From assembly GCF_000379805.1 (NCBI RefSeq), contig NZ_KB903541.1, forward strand, positions 26,088 to 90,087: a stretch of DNA of 64,000 nt, given 5' to 3'. Origin of the DNA: Lewinella cohaerens DSM 23179 (GTDB lineage Bacteria; Bacteroidota; Bacteroidia; Chitinophagales; Saprospiraceae). Of the stretch, positions 1 through 8,881 are shown one piece after another. Each line of letters starts with the position of its first letter. The stretch's first letter is position 1. The position numbers and the translations under genes are program-made. The notes under the pieces were generated by a model. It saw nothing but the letters and a program-made list of their open reading frames with translations, was not told the DNA's origin and searched no databases.

Positions 1-1
1 T

Positions 2-550
2 TTGGATATTGTTTATCACCAATTGGATGTCAACAACCAACAGAGCATCGCTACCATCAAAGCGTGGATCATCAACACTTACGGTCGCTTGGATGTGTTG
101 GTCAATAATGCGGGCATCAACTACGATTTGTGGCACAATGCCCTCAATGCCGACCTGGAAGAATGCCACGAAACCATGGAGGCCAACCTTTTTGGTCCCT
201 GGCGGATGGCGCAAACTTTCATCCCGCTGATGCAAGAGAAGGGCTTTGGTCGGGTGGTGAACCTCTCTAGTGGCGCCGGCGCCCTCAATGGTATGGACGG
301 CGGCAAACCCGCCTACGCGATGTCAAAAGCAGCCCTAAATGTGCTAACCATCAAGCTGGCTCACCTCACAGCAAACGATAATATCCTTGTGAATGCCGTC
401 TGCCCCGGCTGGGTACGTACCGACATGGGCGGCAAGGAAGCCACGCGCTCTATCCCCGAAGGTGCCAAAGGTATCGTCTGGGCGGCAACGATAGAAGATG
501 GTGGCCCCACCGGCGGTTTCTTCCGTGATGGAGAACGGATTGCGTGGTAG
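2..550 (+). CDS. Short-chain dehydrogenase/reductase, 5' end outside the window
   Basis: NAD(P)-dependent oxidoreductase of the classical SDR family; substrate unknown. The window opens inside the gene, so the Rossmann glycine motif is missing and the TTG at base 2 is only an in-frame codon, not a credible start. The remaining 182 residues hold NNAG (about 35-38), the catalytic serine (S90), the YxxxK pair (Y105, K109) and a PGWVRTDMGG segment that usually follows the active site and contacts cofactor. Unlike the second SDR of this window (15633-16283), the catalytic residues are intact. It ends 21 bases before a perfect hairpin. Carbonyl-reductase-like members of the family keep this C-terminal pattern, but the substrate cannot be told from sequence. 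Confidence 0.9.
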   Translation: MDIVYHQLDVNNQQSIATIKAWIINTYGRLDVLVNNAGINYDLWHNALNADLEECHETMEANLFGPWRMAQTFIPLMQEKGFGRVVNLSSGAGALNGMDGGKPAYAMSKAALNVLTIKLAHLTANDNILVNAVCPGWVRTDMGGKEATRSIPEGAKGIVWAATIEDGGPTGGFFRDGERIAW

Positions 551-570
551 GCTTATCTGGATCAAAAAAA

Positions 571-616
571 AGACACCTATCAGGGCAAATTCATGGACTT
601 GCCCTGATAGGTGTCT
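571..616. terminator. Perfect 18-bp hairpin between two + strand genes
   Basis: Two 18-base arms (571-588 and 599-616) are exact reverse complements around a 10-base loop. An A8 run lies immediately left, so the U-tract needed for intrinsic termination would exist only in a minus-strand transcript. Both neighbours are on the + strand. It may still end transcription of the SDR gene in the + direction, or act as an RNA 3'-end stabiliser. Confidence 0.5.
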
Positions 617-700
617 GGGGTGCCTTATGTCATTCAATTTGAAACACCTCGACCTTGTAGCTACTGCACCGTATCTTCGACGCTCATTTAACGATGTTTC

Positions 701-1579
701 ATGGCTGCCCCTTCGCATGTTAAGAATATTTTCCTCCTTCAATTGGCCATCTTGCTTATTGCCACTTCGGGCCCGTTGGGGCGGATGATTGCGATGCCAG
801 CTACCGTGGTCATCTTTTGGCGAGCAGCCCTGGCCAGTGTTATTTTTATGGTGTTGTTGAAGTTGCAACGACAACAACTATGGATTGAAAACAAAAAAGA
901 TCGCTACCTCATTCTGAGCGGTGGCGTATTAATAGCCCTGCATTGGGTTACCTATTTTATTTCGCTGCAACTATCTAGTGTAGCTATCGGAATGCTCTCT
1001 TTGTTCACGTATCCGGTGATTACGGCTGTGTTGGAACCCCTTTTGTTAAAAACGCGCTTTCAGGCCACTCATCTGCTGTTGGGTGGCCTTACGCTTTTGG
1101 GTATCTACTTTCTGGTGCCGGAGTTTGATATTGCCAATGGGGAAGTACAGGCGATTGCCTGGGGAGTGTTCTCGGCCACCATTTATGCTTTGCGCAATAT
1201 CCTGATGAAACGCCAGGTCAGCCGCTATAGCGGAACCATCATTATGTACCATCATATGCTGGCAGTGAGCGTGGTTTTGCTGCCCTTCTTATTTTGGGAA
1301 GGTACTGGTGATATCGAAACGGCTTGGCCGTATATCGCTTTGCTGGCAGTGATTACTACCGTTTTGGGGCATACCTTGTTACTGCGTAGCTTTCGGCATT
1401 TCTCTATAACTACAGCCAGTATTATGAGCTGTGTGCAACCCGTTTATGGTATCATTATGGGGATTATCTTTTTAAAAGAATACCCTGGCTGGTCGACCTA
1501 TTTGGGTGGTGCTATCATTTTGTTAGCTGTACTCGTGGAGAGTCTGCGGGCGCAAGGAGGGAAGGCTGATGCACAATAG
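701..1579 (+). CDS. EamA/DMT-family membrane transporter
   Basis: Predicted inner-membrane exporter of the drug/metabolite transporter superfamily. The 292 residues are almost entirely hydrophobic, with about ten membrane segments arranged as two EamA repeats, the usual length for the family. The second half ends with a conserved-looking stretch around PVYGIIMGIIFLKEYPG (roughly residues 247-263), typical of the second EamA domain. The ATG at 701 puts a short polar leader before the first helix. No operon partner is evident: the downstream two-component genes are convergent, with only 9 bases between stop codons. Substrate (amino acid, drug or metabolite) cannot be assigned. Confidence 0.9.
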   Translation: MAAPSHVKNIFLLQLAILLIATSGPLGRMIAMPATVVIFWRAALASVIFMVLLKLQRQQLWIENKKDRYLILSGGVLIALHWVTYFISLQLSSVAIGMLSLFTYPVITAVLEPLLLKTRFQATHLLLGGLTLLGIYFLVPEFDIANGEVQAIAWGVFSATIYALRNILMKRQVSRYSGTIIMYHHMLAVSVVLLPFLFWEGTGDIETAWPYIALLAVITTVLGHTLLLRSFRHFSITTASIMSCVQPVYGIIMGIIFLKEYPGWSTYLGGAIILLAVLVESLRAQGGKADAQ

Positions 1580-1588
1580 GGGTAGTAC

Positions 1589-2254
1589 TCAAAAGCGCAT
1601 TCGCTTGATATCTACCAGGCCTTCTTGCAGGGCAACGACTACCAGTCCGGCGGTGTTTTTACAATCTAATTTCGACAGCAGGCTGTTGCGGTGACCATGT
1701 ACCGTTCTGGGCGAAATAAATAAGCGTGCTGCTATTTCTGGTGTCGTCAGCTCTTCACAAATCAATTGTAATACCTCTTGTTCCCGGTTGCTGATTTCGT
1801 TGCGAAAGGAGACTCGGGAAGGAGGGCGTGTTTTGGTGATTATGTTGTCACGAATAACGCTCATTACCTTGTCATCGTAATAAAATCCCTTCTCTGCAAC
1901 TTCTCTGATGGTATGCTCCATGTCTTCAGGGGTACTGTTTTTGACAAGGTAGGCAGCCGCTCCAAGCTCAATCATTTTTACAATAAAGGCTTTCGAATAG
2001 TAGCTGGAAAGTACAATGAATTTTAACTCGGGATATTTTTCTTGCAAGATTTTAGCAGCCTCTACGCCATCTAGAATAGGCATGTTCAAGTCGAGTAAGA
2101 GAATATCCGGTTGCGTTTCAACAGCCGCTAGTTGATCCAATAATTCCTGGCCATTCCCCGCTTGAAAGGCTAGCTCCACACCCTCAAAGTCCGTCAAAAG
2201 CATACTGATCCCTTTGCGGAAAAGTTCCTCATCATCGGCAATAGCAATCCTCAT
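1589..2254 (-). CDS. NarL/FixJ-type response regulator
   Basis: DNA-binding response regulator. An N-terminal receiver domain shows the acidic pair D7-D8, the phospho-acceptor D55 in a LLLDLNMP context, S83/S84 and K105. A C-terminal LuxR-type helix-turn-helix (about residues 150-215) has the NREQEVLQLI and TTPEIAARLFISPRTVHGHR pattern. At 221 residues it is standard size. Its ATG overlaps the stop of the histidine kinase by 4 bases (ATGA at 2251-2254), so the two are translationally coupled and are very probably cognate partners. Target genes are unknown; nothing in the window is an obvious regulon. Confidence 0.93.
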   Translation of the reverse strand: MRIAIADDEELFRKGISMLLTDFEGVELAFQAGNGQELLDQLAAVETQPDILLLDLNMPILDGVEAAKILQEKYPELKFIVLSSYYSKAFIVKMIELGAAAYLVKNSTPEDMEHTIREVAEKGFYYDDKVMSVIRDNIITKTRPPSRVSFRNEISNREQEVLQLICEELTTPEIAARLFISPRTVHGHRNSLLSKLDCKNTAGLVVVALQEGLVDIKRMRF

Positions 2255-3048
2255 GATTTTCTTTTTACAGATTGAAAGAAAAGCCCTTTGCCTGGTTCAC
2301 TCTCTAGGCGGTAAGTAGCATTGATAATTTGTAGGCGAGATTCGATATTCTGCATACCTAATCCTTTATTAATGTGATCTCCTTTCAAGGAGAATCCCTG
2401 CCCGTCATCTTGGTAAGCAAGCCTGATCTCTTGGTCATTGTGCGAAAGAAGAATACTAATGTTATCAGCCGAGGCGTGTTTGATACTATTGGACAAAAGC
2501 TCTTGAACTACGCGAAAAAAATTCAAAGCAGTAACCTGATCAATGACCAATGGTTGTTGTTCCTGTAGGGTAAAAGAAATGTTGAAATCGCCTTGCTTGT
2601 GTTGCTCACAAAGCTCCTCCAAGGCAGTGGCCAGCCCAAATTTTTCCAGTGTAGGAGGTAGCAAGTCATGGGCAATCCTGCGGGTCGTCGTAATCGTCAT
2701 GTCCACCACTCCAAAGATATCCTGTAGGGTTTCCTTGATATCGGGTATTTCCATCGCATGTTTCCGTAGGCGATGTAGCCCCAGGTTGATGACATTAAGT
2801 TTGGAGCCTACCTCATCGTGCAGCTCCCGAGCCAGTCGTTGCCGTTCTTCTTCCTGAACCTGAATACTGCTGATCAACAATTGTTGCTGGTGATTGAGTT
2901 GTTGTTGCTGGGCTGCCAGCTGCTGTACCTGGAATTTCTGTTGCGAAAAATAGAAAAACAGCACAAAGGCCAGTGCCAACAGGAGCATCATTACAATACC
3001 GAGGGTAATGATCATGATGAGGTTGTTTTCCTGGAGGCTACCATCCAT
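2251..3048 (-). CDS. Membrane sensor histidine kinase, HisKA_3 family
   Basis: Sensor kinase that should phosphorylate the overlapping LuxR-type regulator. One N-terminal membrane helix (about residues 11-35) leads into a glutamine-rich coiled coil (38-66), the phospho-accepting histidine H77 in an RELHDEVG motif, and a HATPase domain with DDGQGF and GLGMQNI nucleotide-binding motifs. There is no periplasmic sensor domain, so the signal must come through the membrane helix, the coiled coil or a partner. An alternative start, the ATG at 3015, gives a 4-base ATGA overlap with the preceding membrane-protein gene, exactly like the kinase/regulator junction. That shorter start (254 residues) keeps the helix and is as likely as 3048. 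Confidence 0.9.
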   Translation of the reverse strand: MDGSLQENNLIMIITLGIVMMLLLALAFVLFFYFSQQKFQVQQLAAQQQQLNHQQQLLISSIQVQEEERQRLARELHDEVGSKLNVINLGLHRLRKHAMEIPDIKETLQDIFGVVDMTITTTRRIAHDLLPPTLEKFGLATALEELCEQHKQGDFNISFTLQEQQPLVIDQVTALNFFRVVQELLSNSIKHASADNISILLSHNDQEIRLAYQDDGQGFSLKGDHINKGLGMQNIESRLQIINATYRLESEPGKGLFFQSVKRKS

Positions 3049-3683
3049 AAGCTGATAAGAATAAGGCCGTGTAGAATGACTAACAGCAAGGCATTAATAG
3101 CCCAAAAACCGTACTGTAAATTACTGGCTACTCCCTGGTTAGTCAACAGTTTGGAAAACATGAAGATAAATAAGCTTCCGGAATAATAAAGTAGGATGGC
3201 AAAATTGATGAGGGTAGCAGCTAGCGGTAAAGGCTGACGAAGATCTATTTTACCAAAGGAAGAGAAGAAATAATAAATGGCGTAGGAGATGAGAATTAAC
3301 TGAACGAGTGTTTTAGCATTAGAATTAAAGCCAGTAATGGGCTCCAGAAAAATGCTGTTACTGATCAGGAGTAGTGCTACCCCCCCAACCAACCACGGAA
3401 GCTTGTGCTGTACCCATTGCTCGTGGATGAAAAAGCGGTAAAAAAAGTAAGACCAGGCCAACAACTCCAATAAAGTGTAAATATGCAACAAATAGAGGTT
3501 GTTACTGGCCTGGTTAAACAAATATCGAGAACTCAGATCAGTGGCTAAGCTGATCGTCAAATAGAAGATCAATGTGCGGATTTTGACCGGTAGTTGCTGG
3601 TGCCTGAAAATCACGATAAGATTGTTCAGGATCAAAAGGACCAAGTAAACTTGTCCAGCAACAATGGCGAGTTCTTTAATCAT
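3012..3683 (-). CDS. Polytopic membrane protein upstream of the sensor kinase
   Basis: Unrecognised 223-residue protein with about seven hydrophobic segments spread over its whole length, so an integral inner-membrane protein. No catalytic motif is visible. It is the first gene of a three-gene minus-strand unit, and its stop codon overlaps the alternative start of the histidine kinase by 4 bases. Since the kinase has only one membrane helix and no sensor domain, a plausible inference is that this protein supplies the sensing module. Seven-helix sensory proteins linked to kinases are known in bacteria, but I see no specific family signature here. A transporter-like role cannot be excluded. Confidence 0.75.
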   Translation of the reverse strand: MIKELAIVAGQVYLVLLILNNLIVIFRHQQLPVKIRTLIFYLTISLATDLSSRYLFNQASNNLYLLHIYTLLELLAWSYFFYRFFIHEQWVQHKLPWLVGGVALLLISNSIFLEPITGFNSNAKTLVQLILISYAIYYFFSSFGKIDLRQPLPLAATLINFAILLYYSGSLFIFMFSKLLTNQGVASNLQYGFWAINALLLVILHGLILISLWMVASRKTTSS

Positions 3684-3726
3684 TTTCTAGTGTGTAGGTT
3701 TTTACCTTTGTGCTATCCCTTTCTGT

Positions 3727-4278
3727 TTATTCACAGAACATGTTTACGGCCAACTCATCTTCACAAAGCGGAGGGCAGGGAGTAGCAAAATTATAGATTT
3801 TATCATTTGCTCCAAGTTCTTTAATTACCCCCTCTGTTTCAGGTCTCTCTTTAGTAAAAGCTAAAGTCAGTGCTGTTTTACATGCGCCATCACTGGTTTT
3901 TATGTCTTCTATTATTGGGATCAAATAGAAATAACCTCCAGTATCTAACTTACTGAATTCATCTATTTCATTGCGGTGTATTTTATAATACGAGGGGCCT
4001 GTATACTCCACTGTCAGGCATTGGGTTTGCATACAATCTTTTACAAAACCTACATATCGCCCTCTGTTTTTTTTATACTCTGCCGGGGTGATTTCATAGC
4101 GTGACAGAAGATTCAAGATTTCTAAATCCGATTTTTCTCCTAGAAGCGGAGTGTCCTCTTTGGTTACAATTTCAGGAGAAGGCCCTACAGTAAGGGAATC
4201 GTTCATGTAAATATTCCAAAACCACGCGCCAGCCGTAAGGGCAAAAATCAGGGTCCATAAATTAGGTTTCAAGTTCAT
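3727..4278 (-). CDS. Hypothetical membrane-anchored protein
   Basis: Not recognised. The 183 residues begin with one hydrophobic helix (about 8-26) that looks like a signal anchor, followed by a soluble domain of about 150 residues. Six cysteines lie in that domain (DCMQTQC, GACKTA, TPCPPLC and the penultimate residue of the protein), suggesting disulfides in an extracytoplasmic domain. The gene is clearly more AT-rich than the efflux or metabolic genes around it and shares that composition with the glycine-repeat gene 346 bases away on the other strand. The two may therefore have arrived together. The last codons end 40 bases from the start of the membrane-protein gene to the left. Confidence 0.6.
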   Translation of the reverse strand: MNLKPNLWTLIFALTAGAWFWNIYMNDSLTVGPSPEIVTKEDTPLLGEKSDLEILNLLSRYEITPAEYKKNRGRYVGFVKDCMQTQCLTVEYTGPSYYKIHRNEIDEFSKLDTGGYFYLIPIIEDIKTSDGACKTALTLAFTKERPETEGVIKELGANDKIYNFATPCPPLCEDELAVNMFCE

Positions 4279-4624
4279 TTTATTGTGTTTGTGTATTTAA
4301 GAATATGGTTTTAATACTTTAGTAATATAAGCTAAATGCCTGGTTAATTAGGGCTTACTACATGAAAATAGGCATTTCTACCTATGCCTTCCCTCCTTTC
4401 TACCCCATCTAGGTTTTTGGGTCAAAATGCGCTTAAGTAGAGGGTGATCTACTCCTACCTTTGCCATTGTCAAATAGCGAAAGCTGTTGGGAATATTCAT
4501 TAACTTAATAATCTTATCAGATGATTTTTTGCCGAAACGTACATTGGTTGTTTTTTTTATTCGGTTAATTTATTCAAATGCAGTATTATGTATTATTTTG
4601 TTGTTTTAAACAAACCTGAAACCC
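4279..4624. other. AT-rich divergent intergenic region
   Basis: The 346 bases separate the divergent hypothetical gene (minus) and the glycine-repeat gene (+). It should contain both promoters, but I see no convincing TAnnTTTG box and no tRNA or small RNA. Base composition is as AT-rich as the two genes it separates. Confidence 0.5.
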
Positions 4625-7537
4625 ATGGATTCAAAAAATAGCAATACGGAGTTCATTTATGATCAAAATTATCATAAACGAATTACAAGCAGAGAAATAG
4701 ACAAAGACTCTAAGGAGATCATATCCCTAACAGTATGGGCATCCAAACCACTTGTTATTACACAAGCTGCTGAAAAAGGGGAAGAAGCCGGAACCCTTTA
4801 TATTCCCCCTACTGCCGATACGACCATCTGGGCAGAAGTACTAATCATTGATGGCGATATTACTGCACCAGGCAAAAACATTAGTCTTTATGCAAAAAAA
4901 GTGTTGTTGTCGGGTAACGGTAACAAAGTAAACATAAATGTTAATGGCCAAAAAGGAAATAACGGTTCGGTATTACCTGTCCCTGATGCGCCGATAGGAA
5001 ACACGGGGTCTGCCGGCGTAGTTAAATGCATTGGTGCTGATACTATGCCCGGTGATGGCAAAGGAGGTGGAGATGGAGAGAGGGGCCAACATGGCACCAG
5101 TGGAAAAAATGGAGGAAATATTAAGTTATCCTTTTTTGAATGCGACCCTAATACAAGTATTTCTCTCACAGCTCTTGGAGGTGATGGCGGCGATGGTGGC
5201 AAAGGCCAGAATGGCGGTAAAGGTGGCAAAGGTGGCAAAGGAGATGATGCCTTCAATAATTGTTTTTTTGGTAACGGTTTAGTTGGGCAAAATGGCGGTA
5301 GAGGTGGCAAAGGTGGAGATGGAGGACCAGGAGGTAATGCAGGACTAGGAGGTAATGGTGGTACGATTGAAGTTAAGATCCTGGCAAAAAAAACGCCTGA
5401 TCTTGATATCAAAGGAAATGCCCATAAGGGCAACCTGGGTAACCCCGGAGCAGGTGGCAATCGTGGTGAGGCCGGAAGTGGAGGTGTTGGGGGCAAAGAA
5501 GCTAGGAAGCTTGATGCGGGTAAGGGGCCTGAAATTGTTCTCCCAGGAGGGGCAACAGGCCCCACAGGTGAAGAAGGGAAAGTTGGTATTGAAGGAAAAT
5601 TCATAGAAGGAGAAGCAGGGCAAGATGGGAGTTTTGTTATGAAAAGTGATGAAACACAACCAAGCCTTGCCCCTTGTGATCTGTTTCCACAGGCGGAAGA
5701 TTCCTTGTTGTTTTACAACATGCTGCTTGAAAAAGCAAGCGCTCATTATCTGGCAGCAGGAGACAATCTTAGTTCTCCTCACATCCAAACCTGTGTACAA
5801 TTAATCATCTTCCTTTTAGATATAAATGAAGGTTTTGACAAAGAAAACACCCCTCATGGCTATCAAGAGTTATTTAACAGCGCCAAGGCGATGTATAGAT
5901 ACTTAAGACAAGGGCAAAATTATTTTGGACATCGACCAGACTTTGTTCCAGTGGGTAACCATGAATATTGGGGAAAACAGGTTGACAAGTCACTAAGTAG
6001 CCTGAAAACAATCGAACCTATTTATACCAAGTACTTATCTGCATCGATTTCCCGTGACGAAAAAATCAGGGGGCTTGCGGATGCATTAAATCAGTCAAAG
6101 AACAGGGTATTACAGCTCCAATCAGATATTGAATTAATAGCTAGTGAAATAAAAACACTTACCCCTCAGGTCGATGCCTTTGAAAAAAATGTATCCATTA
6201 AGCAAGAAGAATTAATGGATAAAATCACTGCGGTAGCGGAGGCCATTCAAAGCAAGATTAATTTAAATGTGAATGACTTCATAGAAGTTACAAAGAACGT
6301 AGCGTCAACCCCAGGAGGTACAAGCAAAAAACTTGCTACGCTTGGAAAAGAAGGAGCAAAACTAGCATACAAAGGTATAAATGAGTTTGAAACAGAGGAT
6401 GGGGAGTCGATACGAAAAGCACTACTAATTGATCAATTTATTCTTCAAGAGCAAGATTTTCAGGAGCTTGATGAAGGATATCGATTGATCAACGGCCTAA
6501 TAAGTGTTGCTGATCCAAATGCTAAGAAACTTATTTGTGAAAAAGAAAAATTGGACGCCCTTTTAGACAAAGTGGCAAGTATGGAATCGGCAGCCGAGGC
6601 AAGGATCGCACTAAATGAGTTTGTCCAGTCTGTAAATGCCAGAAATCAGGCTATCCTGTTATACAATGACTATGTCGGTCAATATATTAAACTGCATTCT
6701 GACATTGACTTAGAAAAAAAGCGCCAAAATGATATTGGAGCAGACGTGACAGATGTAGATCCTGGCTTGCCGCTTATGGTAAGCTATATGAAAAGTATTC
6801 ACCATCAAGTCATCTCCTATTTCATTAATGACCTTTACATGTGTGTCAGAGCAGCGGCTTTTTGGTCTTTAGATGCCAAGTTAAATATGGAGTCCCTTTT
6901 TGGCAACATTGAGCCTCATTCTATTGATATTGCTACTGCAGAAAAGCTATCTGCCACTGCAAAAAACAAGATTGCTATGGCCCACGAATCACTAGGAAGT
7001 GACAGTCAACCGTTTTCTAATATTAAAGTGACTTTAGACGAACAATATTTTGGCGCTGCTATTTTTGATGCTTTCAAAGCAGGTGAAGTATCCAGTATAG
7101 GTATCAATATTCAACCTTCAACAAGGAGTACAAAAGCAGGAGATTCCCCTTTTCACGGATTGGCGGATGTAAGGGTCTCCAAAGTTCGTGTTTGGCTGTA
7201 TGGTGCCACTACAAGTAACAATGAAGTACAAGTTGTTCTTACTCACACCGGGGGGGAAACATTGGTCGACCGGCAAGGGAATTTATTCCCAGCCTCTCAT
7301 ACGTCAAAGTATGTTGTAATGCGTTACAACAATGAAAAAATCGGAACGGAAGAAGCCTTAAGTGAAGGGTTTGATGGTTTGATAACAAAAGATGATTCCA
7401 CATTTACCCCAGTTGGCCCATTCACGGATTGGATTTTAACGTTAGATTCAAAAGACAATCAAGACTTGAATCTAGAGAATCTTGAAAAAATAATTATCGA
7501 ATTCAAAGGTTCCTTGCGTTCGCTTATTCCAAGTTAA
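4625..7537 (+). CDS. GGX glycine-repeat / coiled-coil protein with Tc-toxin-like C-terminus
   Basis: Large 970-residue protein of unknown function, no signal peptide. Residues 1-110 look beta-rich. Residues about 110-335 are glycine-rich; two blocks (about 184-209 and 221-246) run in strict triplets of the form GGK, GGD, GGN. Short beta-strand segments such as GGNIKLSF and GGTIEVKIL alternate with them. GGX triplets favour a polyglycine-II or collagen-like helix. Residues about 350-770 are helical with a coiled coil near 480-545. The last 170 residues look like a beta-sandwich ending in a DWILTLD...NLENLEKIIIEF pattern. That recalls the C-termini of Tc insecticidal toxin A subunits (comparison from memory). 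The gene is AT-rich and stands alone, so horizontal transfer is plausible. Confidence 0.75.
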   Translation: MDSKNSNTEFIYDQNYHKRITSREIDKDSKEIISLTVWASKPLVITQAAEKGEEAGTLYIPPTADTTIWAEVLIIDGDITAPGKNISLYAKKVLLSGNGNKVNINVNGQKGNNGSVLPVPDAPIGNTGSAGVVKCIGADTMPGDGKGGGDGERGQHGTSGKNGGNIKLSFFECDPNTSISLTALGGDGGDGGKGQNGGKGGKGGKGDDAFNNCFFGNGLVGQNGGRGGKGGDGGPGGNAGLGGNGGTIEVKILAKKTPDLDIKGNAHKGNLGNPGAGGNRGEAGSGGVGGKEARKLDAGKGPEIVLPGGATGPTGEEGKVGIEGKFIEGEAGQDGSFVMKSDETQPSLAPCDLFPQAEDSLLFYNMLLEKASAHYLAAGDNLSSPHIQTCVQLIIFLLDINEGFDKENTPHGYQELFNSAKAMYRYLRQGQNYFGHRPDFVPVGNHEYWGKQVDKSLSSLKTIEPIYTKYLSASISRDEKIRGLADALNQSKNRVLQLQSDIELIASEIKTLTPQVDAFEKNVSIKQEELMDKITAVAEAIQSKINLNVNDFIEVTKNVASTPGGTSKKLATLGKEGAKLAYKGINEFETEDGESIRKALLIDQFILQEQDFQELDEGYRLINGLISVADPNAKKLICEKEKLDALLDKVASMESAAEARIALNEFVQSVNARNQAILLYNDYVGQYIKLHSDIDLEKKRQNDIGADVTDVDPGLPLMVSYMKSIHHQVISYFINDLYMCVRAAAFWSLDAKLNMESLFGNIEPHSIDIATAEKLSATAKNKIAMAHESLGSDSQPFSNIKVTLDEQYFGAAIFDAFKAGEVSSIGINIQPSTRSTKAGDSPFHGLADVRVSKVRVWLYGATTSNNEVQVVLTHTGGETLVDRQGNLFPASHTSKYVVMRYNNEKIGTEEALSEGFDGLITKDDSTFTPVGPFTDWILTLDSKDNQDLNLENLEKIIIEFKGSLRSLIPS

Positions 7538-7696
7538 ACAGGAAGATATCGATTGATCGGTATAGTAAAAAGTACTTTCTGTAAACGCCTTTTTGCAAAA
7601 TACCCTATCCTGGAGCTCGGTGCCGAGATTCCGATCTTCCATCGGAACAAGAACCAAGGATGGGCGGAGCGATAGCGACAGATAGCCTGGTGGCGA

Positions 7697-7727
7697 TCCC
7701 GTCCCGACTAGAAAAGTCGGGACGGGA
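7697..7727. repeat. GC-rich 13-bp palindrome
   Basis: Arms 7697-7709 and 7715-7727 are exact reverse complements around the loop AGAAA, with core GTCCCGACT. A similar palindrome (GTCCCGAT/ATCGGGAC) lies inside the GC-rich repeat at 63747-63871, and 38503-38526 is another of the same style. It lies in the 217-base gap between the glycine-repeat gene and the convergent efflux permease gene and could terminate either, though neither side has a T-run. Confidence 0.5.
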
Positions 7728-7754
7728 GAAGGCAGGGCCCATAATGGTAGATGA

Positions 7755-8876
7755 TCATTCTACCTTACGATAACTCAAGACCGCCAGCGTATTGAATACC
7801 ACCGCCAATACCACCGTTACCCGAAAATGGTAAATGACGTCCCAGAAGGTGCTTCCTTTGAGCAATACCGACCGCATGACGCTTACAAAATGGGCGATCG
7901 GGTTGGGGATGGTGAGGTACTGCGCCCATTGGGGCATACTCTCGATAGGCGTGAAGAGGCCGCTCATGAGAATGAAAATAATGACGAAAAAGAAGGTGGT
8001 GAACAAGGCTTGCTGCTGGGTGTCGGAGAGGTTGGAAATAAAGAGTCCTAGTCCTAAAACTGCCGTAAGGTTGAGTGCACAGAAGGCAAAAATGACAAAC
8101 AGGCTGCCTTGCATAGGAATGCCGAAGAGGAGCTTCGCAGCGGTGAGGCCCACCGTCAAAAGCACCATGCCAATGCCCAGGAAAGGGATGAGCTTGCCCA
8201 GGATAAACTGCCATTTCTTGATGGGCGTGACATTGATTTGTTCGATGGTGCCGATCTCGCGTTCTCGAACGACGTTCATGGCGGTGAGGAGCATTACTAA
8301 AATGGTCACCAGCTCGCCCAAAATACCAGGAGCCATGAAGTATTTGAAATTAAGCTCGGGGTTGTACCAGTTGGCGGTGGGGACATTGATAAATGCCGGC
8401 GGTTGGCCATTTCGGTTGACTATTTTGAGGTTGGCCTGTAGTTCTTGATTGAAAGATTGAATGATAATGTTTAAATAAGCGGCCCCCACACTGGCTTGCT
8501 GCCCATTGATGGCATTGACCAGGAGCTGGATATTACCTCGTTTTTCGCGATAGAAGTGTTGCTCAAATTGGGATGGAATAGTAAGGACAATGTCTACCTC
8601 GCCAGTTTGTAGCATATCGTCGCCCTGAGCTACGGAAGCGGGGAAATCGATGAGTAGGAAACGATCTGCGGCTTCGATTTTTTGAACGAGCAAACGCGCC
8701 GTGGGCGAGTGGTCTTCATTGACAATCGCCAGGCGGATGTTCTTTACTTCGTTGCTGGCTGCATACGAGAGGATAATCAACTGCACAATGGGCACTACCG
8801 TCATCATGGGTAGCATGGCCTTGTTGCGGAAGATTTGGATAAATTCCTTCTGGATGATATAGAGTAATCTTTGCAT
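7755..8876 (-). CDS. ABC-2 type efflux permease (YbhR-like)
   Basis: Integral membrane subunit of the ABC exporter encoded by this operon. The 373 residues show the ABC-2 layout: one N-terminal membrane helix, a large extracytoplasmic domain (about residues 45-175) and five or six C-terminal helices. A conserved-looking RERGTIEQ-type cytoplasmic segment reads REREIGTIEQINVTPI here (about 205-220). It is the last gene of the operon, 5 bases after the paired permease. In E. coli the equivalent pair is YbhS/YbhR, which associates with the YbhF ATPase and YbhG adaptor to export drugs such as chlorinated antibiotics; the substrate in this organism is unknown. Confidence 0.92.
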   Translation of the reverse strand: MQRLLYIIQKEFIQIFRNKAMLPMMTVVPIVQLIILSYAASNEVKNIRLAIVNEDHSPTARLLVQKIEAADRFLLIDFPASVAQGDDMLQTGEVDIVLTIPSQFEQHFYREKRGNIQLLVNAINGQQASVGAAYLNIIIQSFNQELQANLKIVNRNGQPPAFINVPTANWYNPELNFKYFMAPGILGELVTILVMLLTAMNVVREREIGTIEQINVTPIKKWQFILGKLIPFLGIGMVLLTVGLTAAKLLFGIPMQGSLFVIFAFCALNLTAVLGLGLFISNLSDTQQQALFTTFFFVIIFILMSGLFTPIESMPQWAQYLTIPNPIAHFVSVMRSVLLKGSTFWDVIYHFRVTVVLAVVFNTLAVLSYRKVE

Positions 8877-8881
8877 AAGGC

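Noticed and set aside
344..877. 177-codon minus-strand frame across the end of the SDR gene and the EamA start
   Set aside because: It lies antisense to two well supported genes and its translation has no recognisable domain.
4888..5604. Long proline-rich open frame on the minus strand opposite the GGX repeat
   Set aside because: It is the antisense of glycine codons (GGN gives proline-coding CCN), so the frame is a by-product of the repeat. It has no start context or independent protein character.
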